Below, piece after piece: positions 1 to 6,349 of a stretch of DNA of 7,320 bases. The stretch is taken from NCBI GenBank assembly GCA_031293105.1, contig JAUMSA010000378.1:1-7320 (forward strand). Direction: 5' to 3'. Both the position numbers and the translations under genes were made by a program. Below the pieces are notes generated by a model. The model had not been told where the DNA came from. It did not search any database and was given only the letters and a program-made list of their open reading frames with translations. Every line of letters begins with the position of its first letter. Position 1 is the stretch's first letter. Origin of the DNA: Butyricicoccus sp. GTDB lineage: Bacteria; Bacillota; Clostridia; Oscillospirales; Butyricicoccaceae.

Positions 1-35
1 TTAAGTATAACATTACCGTCACTATTTGTAAACTA

Positions 36-48
36 GAAACACTGTTTC
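36..48. repeat. Short inverted repeat upstream of the permease promoter
   Basis: GAAACA-c-TGTTTC is a perfect 6-bp inverted repeat around one central base. It lies about 15 bp upstream of the proposed -35 box of the sugar operon, a usual place for an activator or repressor site. I cannot assign it to a regulator, and a chance palindrome of this size is possible. Confidence 0.3.
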
Positions 49-62
49 GTTTTCTGTAACGG

Positions 63-91
63 TTGATCTATGGATTTCCAAACTTTATTCT
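63..91 (+). promoter_or_regulatory. Candidate sigma-70/sigma-A promoter of the sugar operon
   Basis: TTGATC (63-68) and TATTCT (86-91) are separated by 17 bp and match the housekeeping consensus in 4 of 6 positions each. An alternative -10, TATATT at 94-99, has no good -35 partner. The region is AT-rich and lies about 90 bp before the permease start, leaving an untranslated leader of roughly 80 nt. Assignment is by eye only. Confidence 0.35.
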
Positions 92-97
92 GTTATA

Positions 98-114
98 TTG
101 AAATTGCTTTTCAA
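98..114. promoter_or_regulatory. Palindromic operator candidate at the transcription start
   Basis: TTGAAA-ttgct-TTTCAA is a perfect 6-bp inverted repeat with a 5-bp spacer. It falls just after the proposed -10 box, overlapping the expected transcription start, which is a typical repressor position. It resembles a catabolite-responsive element (TGAAA...TTTCA) but the spacing is one base too long and the central CG is missing, so a local sugar-responsive repressor is at least as likely. No regulator gene lies in the window. Confidence 0.4.
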
Positions 115-181
115 TGCAGCGATCACAAGCAGAGCTGACAACAGATATCCCCCCAAATAGGATGAAAGGAGCTTACGGCTA

Positions 182-1518
182 ATGAAAAAATCTATTAAAG
201 ACAGTTTCATGGACGGTCTTCTGCGTGTTGCGGATTTCATGCAGAACCAGCGCCATTTTTCGGCCATAAAAAATGGCTTTGCTGTTATTATGCCAATCAT
301 TATGATCGGTTCGTTCTGCACATTGTTCAGCAGCATGGTCTGCAACACAACGGAGGGCTATATCTCGATTGCAAACATTCCCGGTATGGCTTGGCTGGGG
401 AATTTCCCCCCATGTTTGAAGCTGGCAGCTACGGCACCATGACGCTCCTGAGCTTTGCTGCTGTTTTGGCGATTTCCTCTGAACTGGCAAAGAGTTTTGA
501 TATTGAAGACAAAGTGCTTCCTATTATCTGCCTGGGATGCTATATCACCCTTTGCGACACCAGCGTGCTGACCGAAGTCAATGGTGTGGAGCAGCTGGTC
601 ACAAATGTTTTGTCCAGCCGATTCAGCGGTGCGGAAGGTATGTTTGTTGCAATGGTGACCGCTCTAGTTGCGACAGAGATCTACTGCCGCTTGGTCAAAG
701 CGGACAAGTTTGCAATCCGCCTTCCCGATGCGGTTCCGCCTAATGTCGGTCGTTCGTTTACCGTTCTGTTCCCCGCGGTATTCACGGTGTTCATCGTGTC
801 GGGCTTTGGCATGGTGTTCAAGTGGATCTTCAACATGAGCCTCTTTGACGCGATTTCGTTTGCTATTCAGGCCCCGCTCAGCAATGTGATCGGCAGTCTA
901 CCCGGCTATTTACTCATCATGAGCCTGACCAATGTGCTTTGGTTCTTTGGTATCCACGGCGTCAATGTCCTCAAGCCGGTCTATATCACATTCATGCTCA
1001 GCACGCTGGCTGCAAACTCGCAGGCTTATCTGGCCAACGAATCGCTTCCTTATATTTTGAGCACACCGTTCCAGAACTGTTTTACGCTCACCACTGGCGG
1101 CGGTATTACCGGCGGTCTGATCATTGCGATCCTTCTATTTTCCAAACGCGAGGAGTATCGGTCCATTGCCAAGTTCTCGCTGCCCTGCGCAATTTTTAAT
1201 ATCAACGAGCCGTTGATTTTTGGTCTGCCGATCGTTATGAACCCTATTATGTGTATTCCGTTTATTATCACACCGATTGTCACTTCGACCCTGGGCTATT
1301 TCTTGACGGAAATCGGCTTTGCTGGTCGCATGATTTTGGAAGCGCCGTGGACTACGCCGCCTTTCCTGGATGCATTCCTTTCGTCGGGCGGCAGCATCGG
1401 CGCGGGCATCACCGAACTGCTCTGTATTGCGGTAGCGACGCTGATCTATATTCCGTTTGTGTTGATAGCCAACAAGAATGCAGATACTGCACCTGAACTC
1501 GAAGAAAGTGAGGACTGA
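182..1518 (+). pseudogene. PTS lactose/cellobiose-type EIIC sugar permease, frameshifted
   Basis: This is the membrane channel of a phosphotransferase system, moving a sugar (probably a beta-glucoside or similar oligosaccharide) across the membrane while it is phosphorylated. The composite protein would be about 445 residues, normal for the family, with about 8-10 hydrophobic segments. Hallmarks are WFFGIHG near residue 253 and NINEPLIFGLPIVMNP near residues 340-355, the substrate-binding EIIC signature. The start is the ATG at 182, after AAAGGAG at 165-171. The reading frame breaks: 182-442 encodes the N-terminus and stops at TGA 440-442, while the rest is read one base back from about 391 to the TGA at 1516-1518. 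Restoring one G in the G run 397-400, or a -1 slip on C-CCC-CCA (406-412), gives ...MAWLG-(E/N)-FPPMFEAGSYG, which fits the family. No IIA or IIB gene is nearby, so those parts must come from elsewhere. Family certain; substrate not. Confidence 0.85.
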
Positions 1519-1523
1519 TCAGA

Positions 1524-2708
1524 ATGTCTACTACTTATGATTTTTCAACGGTTACCCCACGGTTTGGTGCTGGTTCAGGAAAATGGGATAGAATGAAGTT
1601 GATCAATCCGCAGCTTGAGGAAGGTATTGTGCCGTTCTCCGTCGCGGATATGGAATTTCAGATGGCTCCGGAAATCATCCAGACTTTACAGCAAGACCTC
1701 AACACACGTATCTTAGGCTATACCAACCCAACCGACAGCTACAAGCAAACCGTGTGTAACTGGATGGAACGGCACTACGCATGGCACGCACAACCGGAAT
1801 GGATCGAACCTTCCCACGGGGTCGTTGACGCGTTATTTACGGCGGTCAAAGCCTATACACAGCCCGGGGATAGTGTTCTGCTGATGACGCCGGTCTATTA
1901 TCCCATGTATTATGCCATCGAGCGTAGTAACCGCAAGATCGCGGAGTGTGCACTGGTTCGTCAGGGTGATACTTATGTCATCGATTTTGACGAATTGCGA
2001 CGGCAGTCCTCTCAATCATCTGTCAAGCTGATGCTTCTGTGCAGCCCACACAATCCATGCGGTCGCGTATGGACAAAGGAAGAGTTGACTAAAATCGGTG
2101 AGATTTGCCTAGAAAATCATGTCGTCGTCGTTTCGGATGAGATCCATGCAGATATTATCATGCCGGGTCACACCCATACGGTCTTTGCCAGCATTAACGA
2201 AGAATTTGCACAAAACAGCGTCATCTGCACCTCTCCCAGCAAAACATTCAATCTTGCCGGTCTGCAAACCTCAAACATCTTTATCCCGAGCGAAAAGCTG
2301 CGGGAGCAGTTCCATCACGAGATGTGGTGCTGTAGCACCAACCTCAAATGCAATGTGCTTGGTTATGTCGCCTGCCAGGCGGCTTACGAAAAGGGTGAGC
2401 CATGGATGAAGCGGATGCTGGATGTGATTTGGACGAACTATCAGCTGGTCAAATCCTTTCTGGCGCGGGAGTTCCCACAGATTACCGTATTTCAGATGCA
2501 GGGTACTTACCTAATGTGGATGGATTGGAACGCACTGGGATACAGTGCTGAAGAGCTTGAGCACAAAAACCGCATGGAAGCACAGTTATTCTTTGACGAA
2601 GGTCCGATGTTTGGCAAAGCCGGACAAGGGTTTGAGCGCTGGAACCTCGCTTGCCCCACGCAGTATGTACAGAACGCACTTGAGCGTCTCAAAGCAGTCT
2701 ACGGATAA
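1524..2708 (+). CDS. patB: PatB/MalY-family PLP-dependent C-S beta-lyase (class I/II aminotransferase fold)
   Basis: The family cleaves the C-S bond of cystathionine, cysteine and related S-conjugates to give a thiol plus 2-aminoacrylate, which decays to pyruvate and ammonia. At 394 residues it has family length. It shows the fold-type I landmarks: the PLP-stacking TPVYYP (122-127), CSPHNPCG with Asn177, SDEIHAD with Asp205 (pairs with the pyridine nitrogen), the SPSKTFNLAGLQ loop with Schiff-base Lys240, and Arg372 in FERWNLACP, which binds the substrate carboxylate. SDEIH and SKTFNLAGLQ are characteristic of the PatB/MalY branch rather than of ordinary transaminases. The ATG at 1524 lies 5 bp after the permease stop, with GAGGA at 1510-1514 inside the permease end, so the two are co-transcribed. 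E. coli pairs malX (PTS) with malY in the same way, and there MalY also acts as a regulator of MalT. Whether this protein is an enzyme, a regulator or both cannot be seen here. Confidence 0.9.
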   Translation: MSTTYDFSTVTPRFGAGSGKWDRMKLINPQLEEGIVPFSVADMEFQMAPEIIQTLQQDLNTRILGYTNPTDSYKQTVCNWMERHYAWHAQPEWIEPSHGVVDALFTAVKAYTQPGDSVLLMTPVYYPMYYAIERSNRKIAECALVRQGDTYVIDFDELRRQSSQSSVKLMLLCSPHNPCGRVWTKEELTKIGEICLENHVVVVSDEIHADIIMPGHTHTVFASINEEFAQNSVICTSPSKTFNLAGLQTSNIFIPSEKLREQFHHEMWCCSTNLKCNVLGYVACQAAYEKGEPWMKRMLDVIWTNYQLVKSFLAREFPQITVFQMQGTYLMWMDWNALGYSAEELEHKNRMEAQLFFDEGPMFGKAGQGFERWNLACPTQYVQNALERLKAVYG

Positions 2709-2710
2709 GA

Positions 2711-2777
2711 GGCTCCCTAGGCAATCACTTATTTTTAGAGCCGTATTGCACGCATTATAATGCCTGTTCATCGGCTC
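2711..2777 (+). promoter_or_regulatory. Leader with alternative pairings and an internal -10 box before ridA
   Basis: The 185-bp spacer between patB and ridA is not empty. GGCTC (2711-2715) can pair with GAGCC (2738-2742), while the same segment as GAGCCG (2738-2743) can pair with CGGCTC (2772-2777), so the two helices exclude each other. A perfect 12-bp palindrome GCATTATAATGC (2752-2763) contains a consensus TATAAT (2756-2761); the -35 region 17-18 bp upstream is poor (T-rich). This could be an internal promoter with an operator over its -10, or a switching RNA. I match it to no known riboswitch class. Confidence 0.35.
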
Positions 2778-2830
2778 CGCTTTCGACACTGCCAAAAGGA
2801 GAAACGCTTCACCGCATTTTTCATAAAACG

Positions 2831-2864
2831 GAGATAAAGCCAGGCGGATGTCTGGTTTTATCTC
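2831..2864 (+). promoter_or_regulatory. Strong RNA hairpin just upstream of the ridA ribosome binding site
   Basis: GAGATAAAGCCAG (2831-2843) pairs with CTGGTTTTATCTC (2852-2864) over 13 positions with a single G-U pair and an 8-base loop. No T-run follows, so it is not a standard terminator. It ends 13 bases before the GGAG (2881-2884) used by ridA. Likely roles are protection or processing of the downstream mRNA, or binding of a regulator. The pairing is seen directly; the role is inferred. Confidence 0.6.
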
Positions 2865-2893
2865 GCAATCTACAGAAACAGGAGTTTTTTTAT

Positions 2894-3265
2894 ATGAAAG
2901 TAATACAGACCTCGAATGCCCCTGGTGCAATCGGTCCCTATTCGCAGGGCTTTGAAGTTAACGGGACTATTTATCTTTCCGGCCAGATTCCGGTTGATCC
3001 TGCGACTGGCACTATTCCAGAGGGAATTGCGGCGCAGGCAGAACAGTCCTGCAAAAACATCAAAAACATTCTCGAGAGCGTGAGTAGCAGCATGGAACGC
3101 GTCTTTAAAACGACCTGCTTTCTGACTGATATGAGCAATTTTGCAGCATTCAACGAGGTGTATGGCGGTTACTTTGTATCTAAGCCTGCCCGCAGCTGCG
3201 TCGCGGTTAAGGAACTGCCGAAAGGGGTTCTCTGCGAAATTGAAGTAATCGCACTGAAAGACTGA
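2894..3265 (+). CDS. ridA: RidA family (YjgF/YER057c/UK114) reactive enamine/imine deaminase
   Basis: RidA proteins are small trimeric cytosolic enzymes that hydrolyse enamine/imine products of PLP enzymes, above all 2-aminoacrylate, to the keto acid and ammonia. At 123 residues this has family length. Signature parts are APGAIGPYSQ (9-18, with Tyr16), LSGQIP (28-33), the FLTDMSNFAAFNEVY helix region (76-90), PARSCVAV with the carboxylate-binding Arg100, and Glu115 in CEIEVIAL. All active-site residues expected for a working RidA are present, so it is not one of the inactive Rid groups. The ATG at 2894 has ACAGGAG at 2878-2884, 9 nt upstream. Position between a C-S lyase and a glycosidase fits a role in cleaning up 2-aminoacrylate from PatB. 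The gene may have its own promoter in the spacer before it. Confidence 0.93.
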   Translation: MKVIQTSNAPGAIGPYSQGFEVNGTIYLSGQIPVDPATGTIPEGIAAQAEQSCKNIKNILESVSSSMERVFKTTCFLTDMSNFAAFNEVYGGYFVSKPARSCVAVKELPKGVLCEIEVIALKD

Positions 3266-3285
3266 ACACATTGGGAAGCATAATC

Positions 3286-3364
3286 CCGTAAGTTCCGTTG
3301 AAATCATTTACGGCTTGCTGCGGCAGGGATGCCCTGTGCCTCATCCCCTTTGGCATCTTGCAGC
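3286..3364 (+). promoter_or_regulatory. Two hairpins in the ridA-GH4 spacer
   Basis: The first hairpin pairs CCGTAA (3286-3291) with TTACGG (3308-3313). The second is a two-part stem: GCTGC (3317-3321) with GCAGC (3360-3364), and inside it GATGCC (3328-3333) with GGCATC (3352-3357), closing an 18-base loop. The second ends 6 bases before the GAAAGGA (3371-3377) of the GH4 gene and has no T-run after it. Like the hairpin before ridA, this suggests an mRNA stability or processing element before each cistron rather than termination. Confidence 0.45.
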
Positions 3365-3389
3365 GTAGCGGAAAGGAATAGTCATAACC

Positions 3390-4778
3390 ATGAAAAACCC
3401 GGTAAAAATTGTTACAATCGGCGGTGGCAGCAGCTACACCCCTGAGCTGATGGAAGGATTCATTAAGCGCTATCCTGATCTGCCCATCAAAGAAATCTGG
3501 CTGGTAGATATTGAGGATGGAAAAGAAAAGCTGGAAATTGTTGGTGCACTCGCCCAGAGAATGTGGGATGCTTCTCCGTACAATGTTAAAGTGCATCTGA
3601 CCTTGGATCGCCGAGAAGCACTCAAGGATGCGGATTTCGTTACCACACAATTTCGTGTAGGTCTGCTGGATGCTAGAATCAAGGACGAGCGCATTCCCTC
3701 ACTGTATGGCATGCTGGGTCAGGAGACCAACGGTGCAGGCGGTATGTTTAAGGCGTTCCGCACGATTCCGGTCATTGGTGAAATCATTGCGGACATGAAA
3801 GAGCTGTGTCCGGATGCTTGGCTGATTAACTTCACCAATCCCAGCGGTATGGTGACCGAAGCCGCAATCAAGCACTTTGGTTGGAAGAAGTGTATCGGCC
3901 TGTGCAATGTTCCCACCATCTCCATGATGGCAGAACCCAAGATTCTGGGCAAGGACATTGCAGATCTCAATTATCGCTACGCTGGTCTCAACCACTTCCA
4001 TTGGCATAAAGTGTATGACGAGAACGGCACGGACCTGACCCCTACGCTCATCGACCACATCAACGAACAGAACGGAGGCACCCCGGTTAATATCTATCGC
4101 GCTCCGTTCCCGCTTGAACTGCTGCACAGCATGAACCTGCTCCCGTGCGGATATCACCGATACTATTACATGAAGCAGACCATGCTCGATCATGCAATCG
4201 AGGAATTCCAGCACGGTGGCACCCGTGCGGAGCAAATGAAGCAGACCGAGCACGAGCTGTTCGAGATTTACAAGAACGCGCAGCTGCACGAAAAGCCCGA
4301 ACAGCTGGGTAAGCGTGGCGGTGCATATTACAGTGACGCGGCCTGTGAGTGCATCCGCGCCATTTACGGCAACCATAAAATTCATATGGTTGTAAGTACA
4401 GAGAACCGCGGCGCAATTCCTTGTCTGGCAGATGACTCGATCGTAGAGGTATCGTGCATCATTTCTGCTATCGGTGCGCAACCGCTGGCTTGGGGCGAGT
4501 TGCCTCCGGCTGAAAAGGGTTGGCTCCAAATGATGAAGGCGATGGAGGAATGCACCATTCAGGCTGCGCTAACCGGCGACTATGGTCTTGCACTCGAGGC
4601 GTTTATCCTCAATCCTCTCGTCGAGAACAACGAAAACACCCAGCGTGTCCTGAACGAGATGCTGGTTGCACATGCCAAGTATCTGCCCCAGTTTGGCGAG
4701 AAGATTGCACAGCTCCAGGCACAGGGCGTGCATTGTGATGACCCGGTGGTCGAAGATTTAATGAAAAACGGTCACTAA
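3390..4778 (+). CDS. GH4 NAD-dependent 6-phospho-glycosidase (probably 6-phospho-beta-glucosidase, LicH/CelF type)
   Basis: GH4 enzymes hydrolyse 6-phospho-glycosides in the cytosol by a redox-elimination route needing NAD and a divalent metal: C3 is oxidised, the glycosidic bond eliminated, water added and C3 reduced. This 462-residue protein is complete. The Rossmann motif is TIGGGSSYTPEL (9-20). GQETNGAGG (110-118) and INFTNPSG (146-153) line the active site. Metal ligands are Cys172 in GLCNVP and His202 in GLNHFHW. GGAYYSDAA (310-318) lies in the region carrying the catalytic tyrosine. CNVP is the form usual in 6-phospho-beta-glucosidases, but 6-phospho-alpha-glucosidase or other aglycone preference cannot be excluded. 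The start ATG at 3390 follows GAAAGGA with 12 nt spacing. Its substrate would be delivered by the PTS at the start of the cluster. Because of the mechanism, some GH4 enzymes also cleave S-glycosides, which matters beside a C-S lyase. Confidence 0.93.
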   Translation: MKNPVKIVTIGGGSSYTPELMEGFIKRYPDLPIKEIWLVDIEDGKEKLEIVGALAQRMWDASPYNVKVHLTLDRREALKDADFVTTQFRVGLLDARIKDERIPSLYGMLGQETNGAGGMFKAFRTIPVIGEIIADMKELCPDAWLINFTNPSGMVTEAAIKHFGWKKCIGLCNVPTISMMAEPKILGKDIADLNYRYAGLNHFHWHKVYDENGTDLTPTLIDHINEQNGGTPVNIYRAPFPLELLHSMNLLPCGYHRYYYMKQTMLDHAIEEFQHGGTRAEQMKQTEHELFEIYKNAQLHEKPEQLGKRGGAYYSDAACECIRAIYGNHKIHMVVSTENRGAIPCLADDSIVEVSCIISAIGAQPLAWGELPPAEKGWLQMMKAMEECTIQAALTGDYGLALEAFILNPLVENNENTQRVLNEMLVAHAKYLPQFGEKIAQLQAQGVHCDDPVVEDLMKNGH

Positions 4779-4829
4779 GCAGCTGCTGTTTCTATATCAG
4801 CAAAGATACTCCTTTATTTTACAGATACT

Positions 4830-4877
4830 CTTCAAAAAAACGCTGGATCATTACAAGCAAGCGTTTTTTGTTTGAAG
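4830..4877 (+). terminator. Rho-independent terminator of the sugar operon
   Basis: AAAAAACGCT (4835-4844) and AGCGTTTTTT (4860-4869) form a stem around a 15-base loop, and the flanks CTTCAAA (4830-4836) and TTTGAAG (4871-4877) continue the symmetry. The 3' side supplies the U-tract. A-tracts on the other side mean it could also stop transcription from the decayed minus-strand element. It lies about 55 bp after the GH4 stop and marks the operon end. Confidence 0.85.
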
Positions 4878-4892
4878 GCATTGGATGTTCCT

Positions 4893-5541
4893 AAGTTCAT
4901 ATTTCTCCCTCAAGGCGCCGATGATCACCGTCTTTTCACGGTTTTGAGTGCCATCAGATCGGCGCCTGAATTCTTTTTTAATACTGCAAGGGGCTCCTTC
5001 AATACATCCACTTTAAACTGTAAGTCCTGGACCTGTTCTCGAAGTGACTGAATCTCCTCAGATTGCGACCTGATATCATCCTGAGGCAACCATTTTCTTG
5101 GTATGCTTCTTCTCTTTTCCATGAGGCCAATCATTCCATACTTCAAACATTGTCTTCGCCATACATATATGCTCGTACGGCTATATCCAATTTTCCTTGA
5201 TACGTATTCTACATCTTCCCCAGCTCAAAGCAACAGCGGAGCACCTCGTATTTAAATTCTGCTGATGGATGCCTTGCATGAGCCCATATGTTGCATTTAT
5301 GAGCAGTTTTTTCAGGAACTTCTGCTGTATATCCATGCCTGTTCTACAGTCCGGCTTTCCTGCGTTCATACCAACGGTAACGTGTGGACTTGCTCGGGTA
5401 TCCTAGCCGTCGGATCACTGCATGCACAGACCCCAACCGCTCATACTCTTTCAGCGCAATTTCTTCCTGTTCTTTTGTGTATATTTCGTTGTCTCCTTTT
5501 TGTGAAGTCCAACTTTCTGTCCGCCCCCTCCCCGACTCACA
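4893..5541 (-). mobile_element. Decayed IS3-family insertion sequence
   Basis: The minus strand carries an IS3-type layout: an orfA transposase followed, in the -1 frame, by the beginning of orfB. The orfB start reads VIIGALREKYELRNI, in the style of IS150-like orfB N-termini, then homology stops near 4893, so nearly all of orfB (with the DDE catalytic domain) is gone. An AAAAG slip motif (complement of 4932-4936) lies at the orfA/orfB junction, as usual in this family. The outer end may be at about 5541, where the minus strand reads TGTGAGTCGGGG, since IS3 ends begin with TG; the matching inner end is missing. The element cannot move by itself. Confidence 0.65.
4925..5484 (-). pseudogene. 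IS3-family transposase OrfA, broken three ways
   Basis: Read from the minus strand, the first part gives YTKEQEEIALKEYERLGS then VHAVIRRLGYPSKSTRYRW, a helix-turn-helix DNA-binding region of the IS3 OrfA type. A second HTH (YVSRKIGYSRTSIYVWRRQ) and a leucine-zipper-like coiled coil (IQSLREQVQDLQFKVDVLKE) follow and end at TGA 4927-4925. Three defects are visible. The expected start is ATA at 5484-5482, 8 nt after a good GGAG (5496-5493), so ATG seems lost. Codon 47 is TAG (5346-5344). The frame shifts by one at the run 5218-5221 (GGGG on the minus strand), where adding one G restores the family sequence. The gene is not functional as it stands. Confidence 0.75.
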
Positions 5542-5564
5542 ATAAAACCGTACCCCAAGGTGAT

Positions 5565-5618
5565 ATGAGGGAATTAACCATTTCTCTTCCTACAGCATTA
5601 AATAAGCAAACATGCTAG
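5565..5618 (+). other. Orphan 17-codon ORF, possible N-terminal gene fragment
   Basis: ATG at 5565 after AAGGTGAT gives MRELTISLPTALNKQTC and a TAG stop. The start has some resemblance to N-termini of VirE-like primase/helicase proteins on integrated elements (MREITIS...), which would fit the mobile debris around it, but the match is too short to trust. The surrounding 5542-5678 contains nothing else I can support. Confidence 0.15.
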
Positions 5619-5678
5619 ACCAATCACGACCCACTTCGACCAGCCGCTAGGATAACGCGAATCATATGGCGAGACATT

Positions 5679-6130
5679 CTAAAGCTCACGGGTGAAAGCT
5701 TTCAGCCTCGACGTGGCTATTATCGCTCCAGAATAGACTGTGGGGTTTTGTGGAACCACCATTCCGAATAGCGCTAGTATCATAAAGATCGTATTGCAAA
5801 TCAGGCCGATCACAAGAGCTGCCAGTATATGAGCTAGGTAACCATACATATTATTTTTCTTTACTGAATTCTTTTTCGGATTTATCGCTTTGCAGCACTG
5901 CCAACAGCCAAAGTATGCGGCTATGACCAATATTCAGTAAATTCCGAATATTGCGATATAGAGGATAATTCCATAATACAAACCGGACAGGAGTGTATCG
6001 CGATAGTCGGCAAACTTGAGTCGATCTGGCGCCTTCGTATCTGGCTCAGGTTCCCGTCTGAAGAGGCTAAGGAATTTAAGTTCGTAAGCCAGAAAGATAA
6101 AGTGCATTGTAGATAGAACTCTGGGCGTTA
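5679..6130 (-). pseudogene. Remnant of an unrecognised membrane protein
   Basis: A minus-strand frame runs from about 6130 to the TAG at 5681-5679, interrupted only by one TGA at 5936-5934, within a hydrophobic segment where TGG (Trp) would fit. Read through, it shows a first hydrophobic stretch (TMHFIFLAYELKFLSLF), a charged, proline-rich linker (RREPEPDTKAPDRLKFADYRD), a long hydrophobic region (LLSGLYYGIILYIAIFGIY) continuing past the stop, a basic Lys/Asn loop, and a strong membrane segment (AALVIGLICNTIFMILALFG). The length is about 150 residues with two or three membrane passes. I do not recognise the family. Its upstream end runs into the integrase fragment on the other strand, so the N-terminus is probably lost or was shifted by a base. 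A small membrane protein carried on an integrated element is likely. Confidence 0.4.
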
Positions 6131-6133
6131 TAA

Positions 6134-6259
6134 ACTTCTCTTGGTCATTATGTGGCTTCCTTTACCCTGAAGACCTATGCGCATGTCACCAACCAGATGC
6201 AGCAAAGCAGTGCGGAGAGAATGGACGCGCTGATCCGCTCCATTCAACAATCCAAATAA
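6134..6259 (+). pseudogene. C-terminal fragment of a tyrosine integrase
   Basis: The plus strand after a TAA at 6131-6133 reads LGHYVASFTLKTYAHVT then NQMQQSSAERMDALIRSIQQSK and stops at TAA 6257-6259. LGH is the conserved Gly-His of the catalytic domain, and the Tyr at 6176-6178 in TLKTYAHVT is the DNA-cleaving nucleophile. This is the standard C-terminal end of phage or ICE integrases of Gram-positive bacteria. The N-terminal ~350 residues, including the DNA-binding domains and catalytic Arg, are absent. There is no start codon or ribosome binding site. It marks the former end of an integrated element, where an attachment site would be expected just downstream. Confidence 0.75.
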
Positions 6260-6278
6260 CCGCTAACCAGGCAAAATA

Positions 6279-6322
6279 GAAACTCTCAAAGGGATACGTT
6301 GCCTTTGGGAGTTTCTTATTTG
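6279..6322 (+). terminator. Rho-independent terminator after the integrase remnant
   Basis: GAAACTCTCAAAGG (6279-6292) pairs with CCTTTGGGAGTTTC (6302-6315) over 14 positions with one U-G pair and a 9-base loop, followed by TTATTTG. It lies 20 bp after the integrase stop. Near symmetry lets it also serve the minus-strand gene ending at 6350, although the T-run is better on the plus side. Confidence 0.75.
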
Positions 6323-6349
6323 TTAGTCCCACTCTCCATTGGCTTTCTA

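Noticed and set aside
98..114. Canonical catabolite-responsive element (CcpA site)
   Set aside because: The arms resemble one, but the spacing is one base off and the central CG is absent, so it is kept only as an unassigned operator.
85..490. Minus-strand open frames antisense to the permease start
   Set aside because: The plus-strand frame encodes the permease N-terminus with a good ribosome binding site; the antisense frames show no family-like features.
2711..2893. T-box or SAM riboswitch in the spacer before ridA
   Set aside because: Sulfur and amino-acid genes made this worth testing, but no T-box sequence (AGGGTGGNACCGCG) or other known riboswitch core is present, and there is no terminator with a T-run.
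2870..3650. Minus-strand open frames of about 145 codons across ridA and the start of GH4
   Set aside because: They run antisense to genes with complete family signatures and cross intergenic hairpins; no domain is recognisable.
3699..4529. Long open frame on the minus strand inside the GH4 gene (276 codons)
   Set aside because: It is a shadow of the strongly coding GH4 frame on the plus strand, has no recognisable motif, and no ribosome binding site supports it.
5265..5618. 117-codon plus-strand open frame over the IS element
   Set aside because: It is antisense to the HTH-coding part of the transposase and has no ribosome binding site at its start. Only its last 17 codons are listed separately, as a weak possible fragment.
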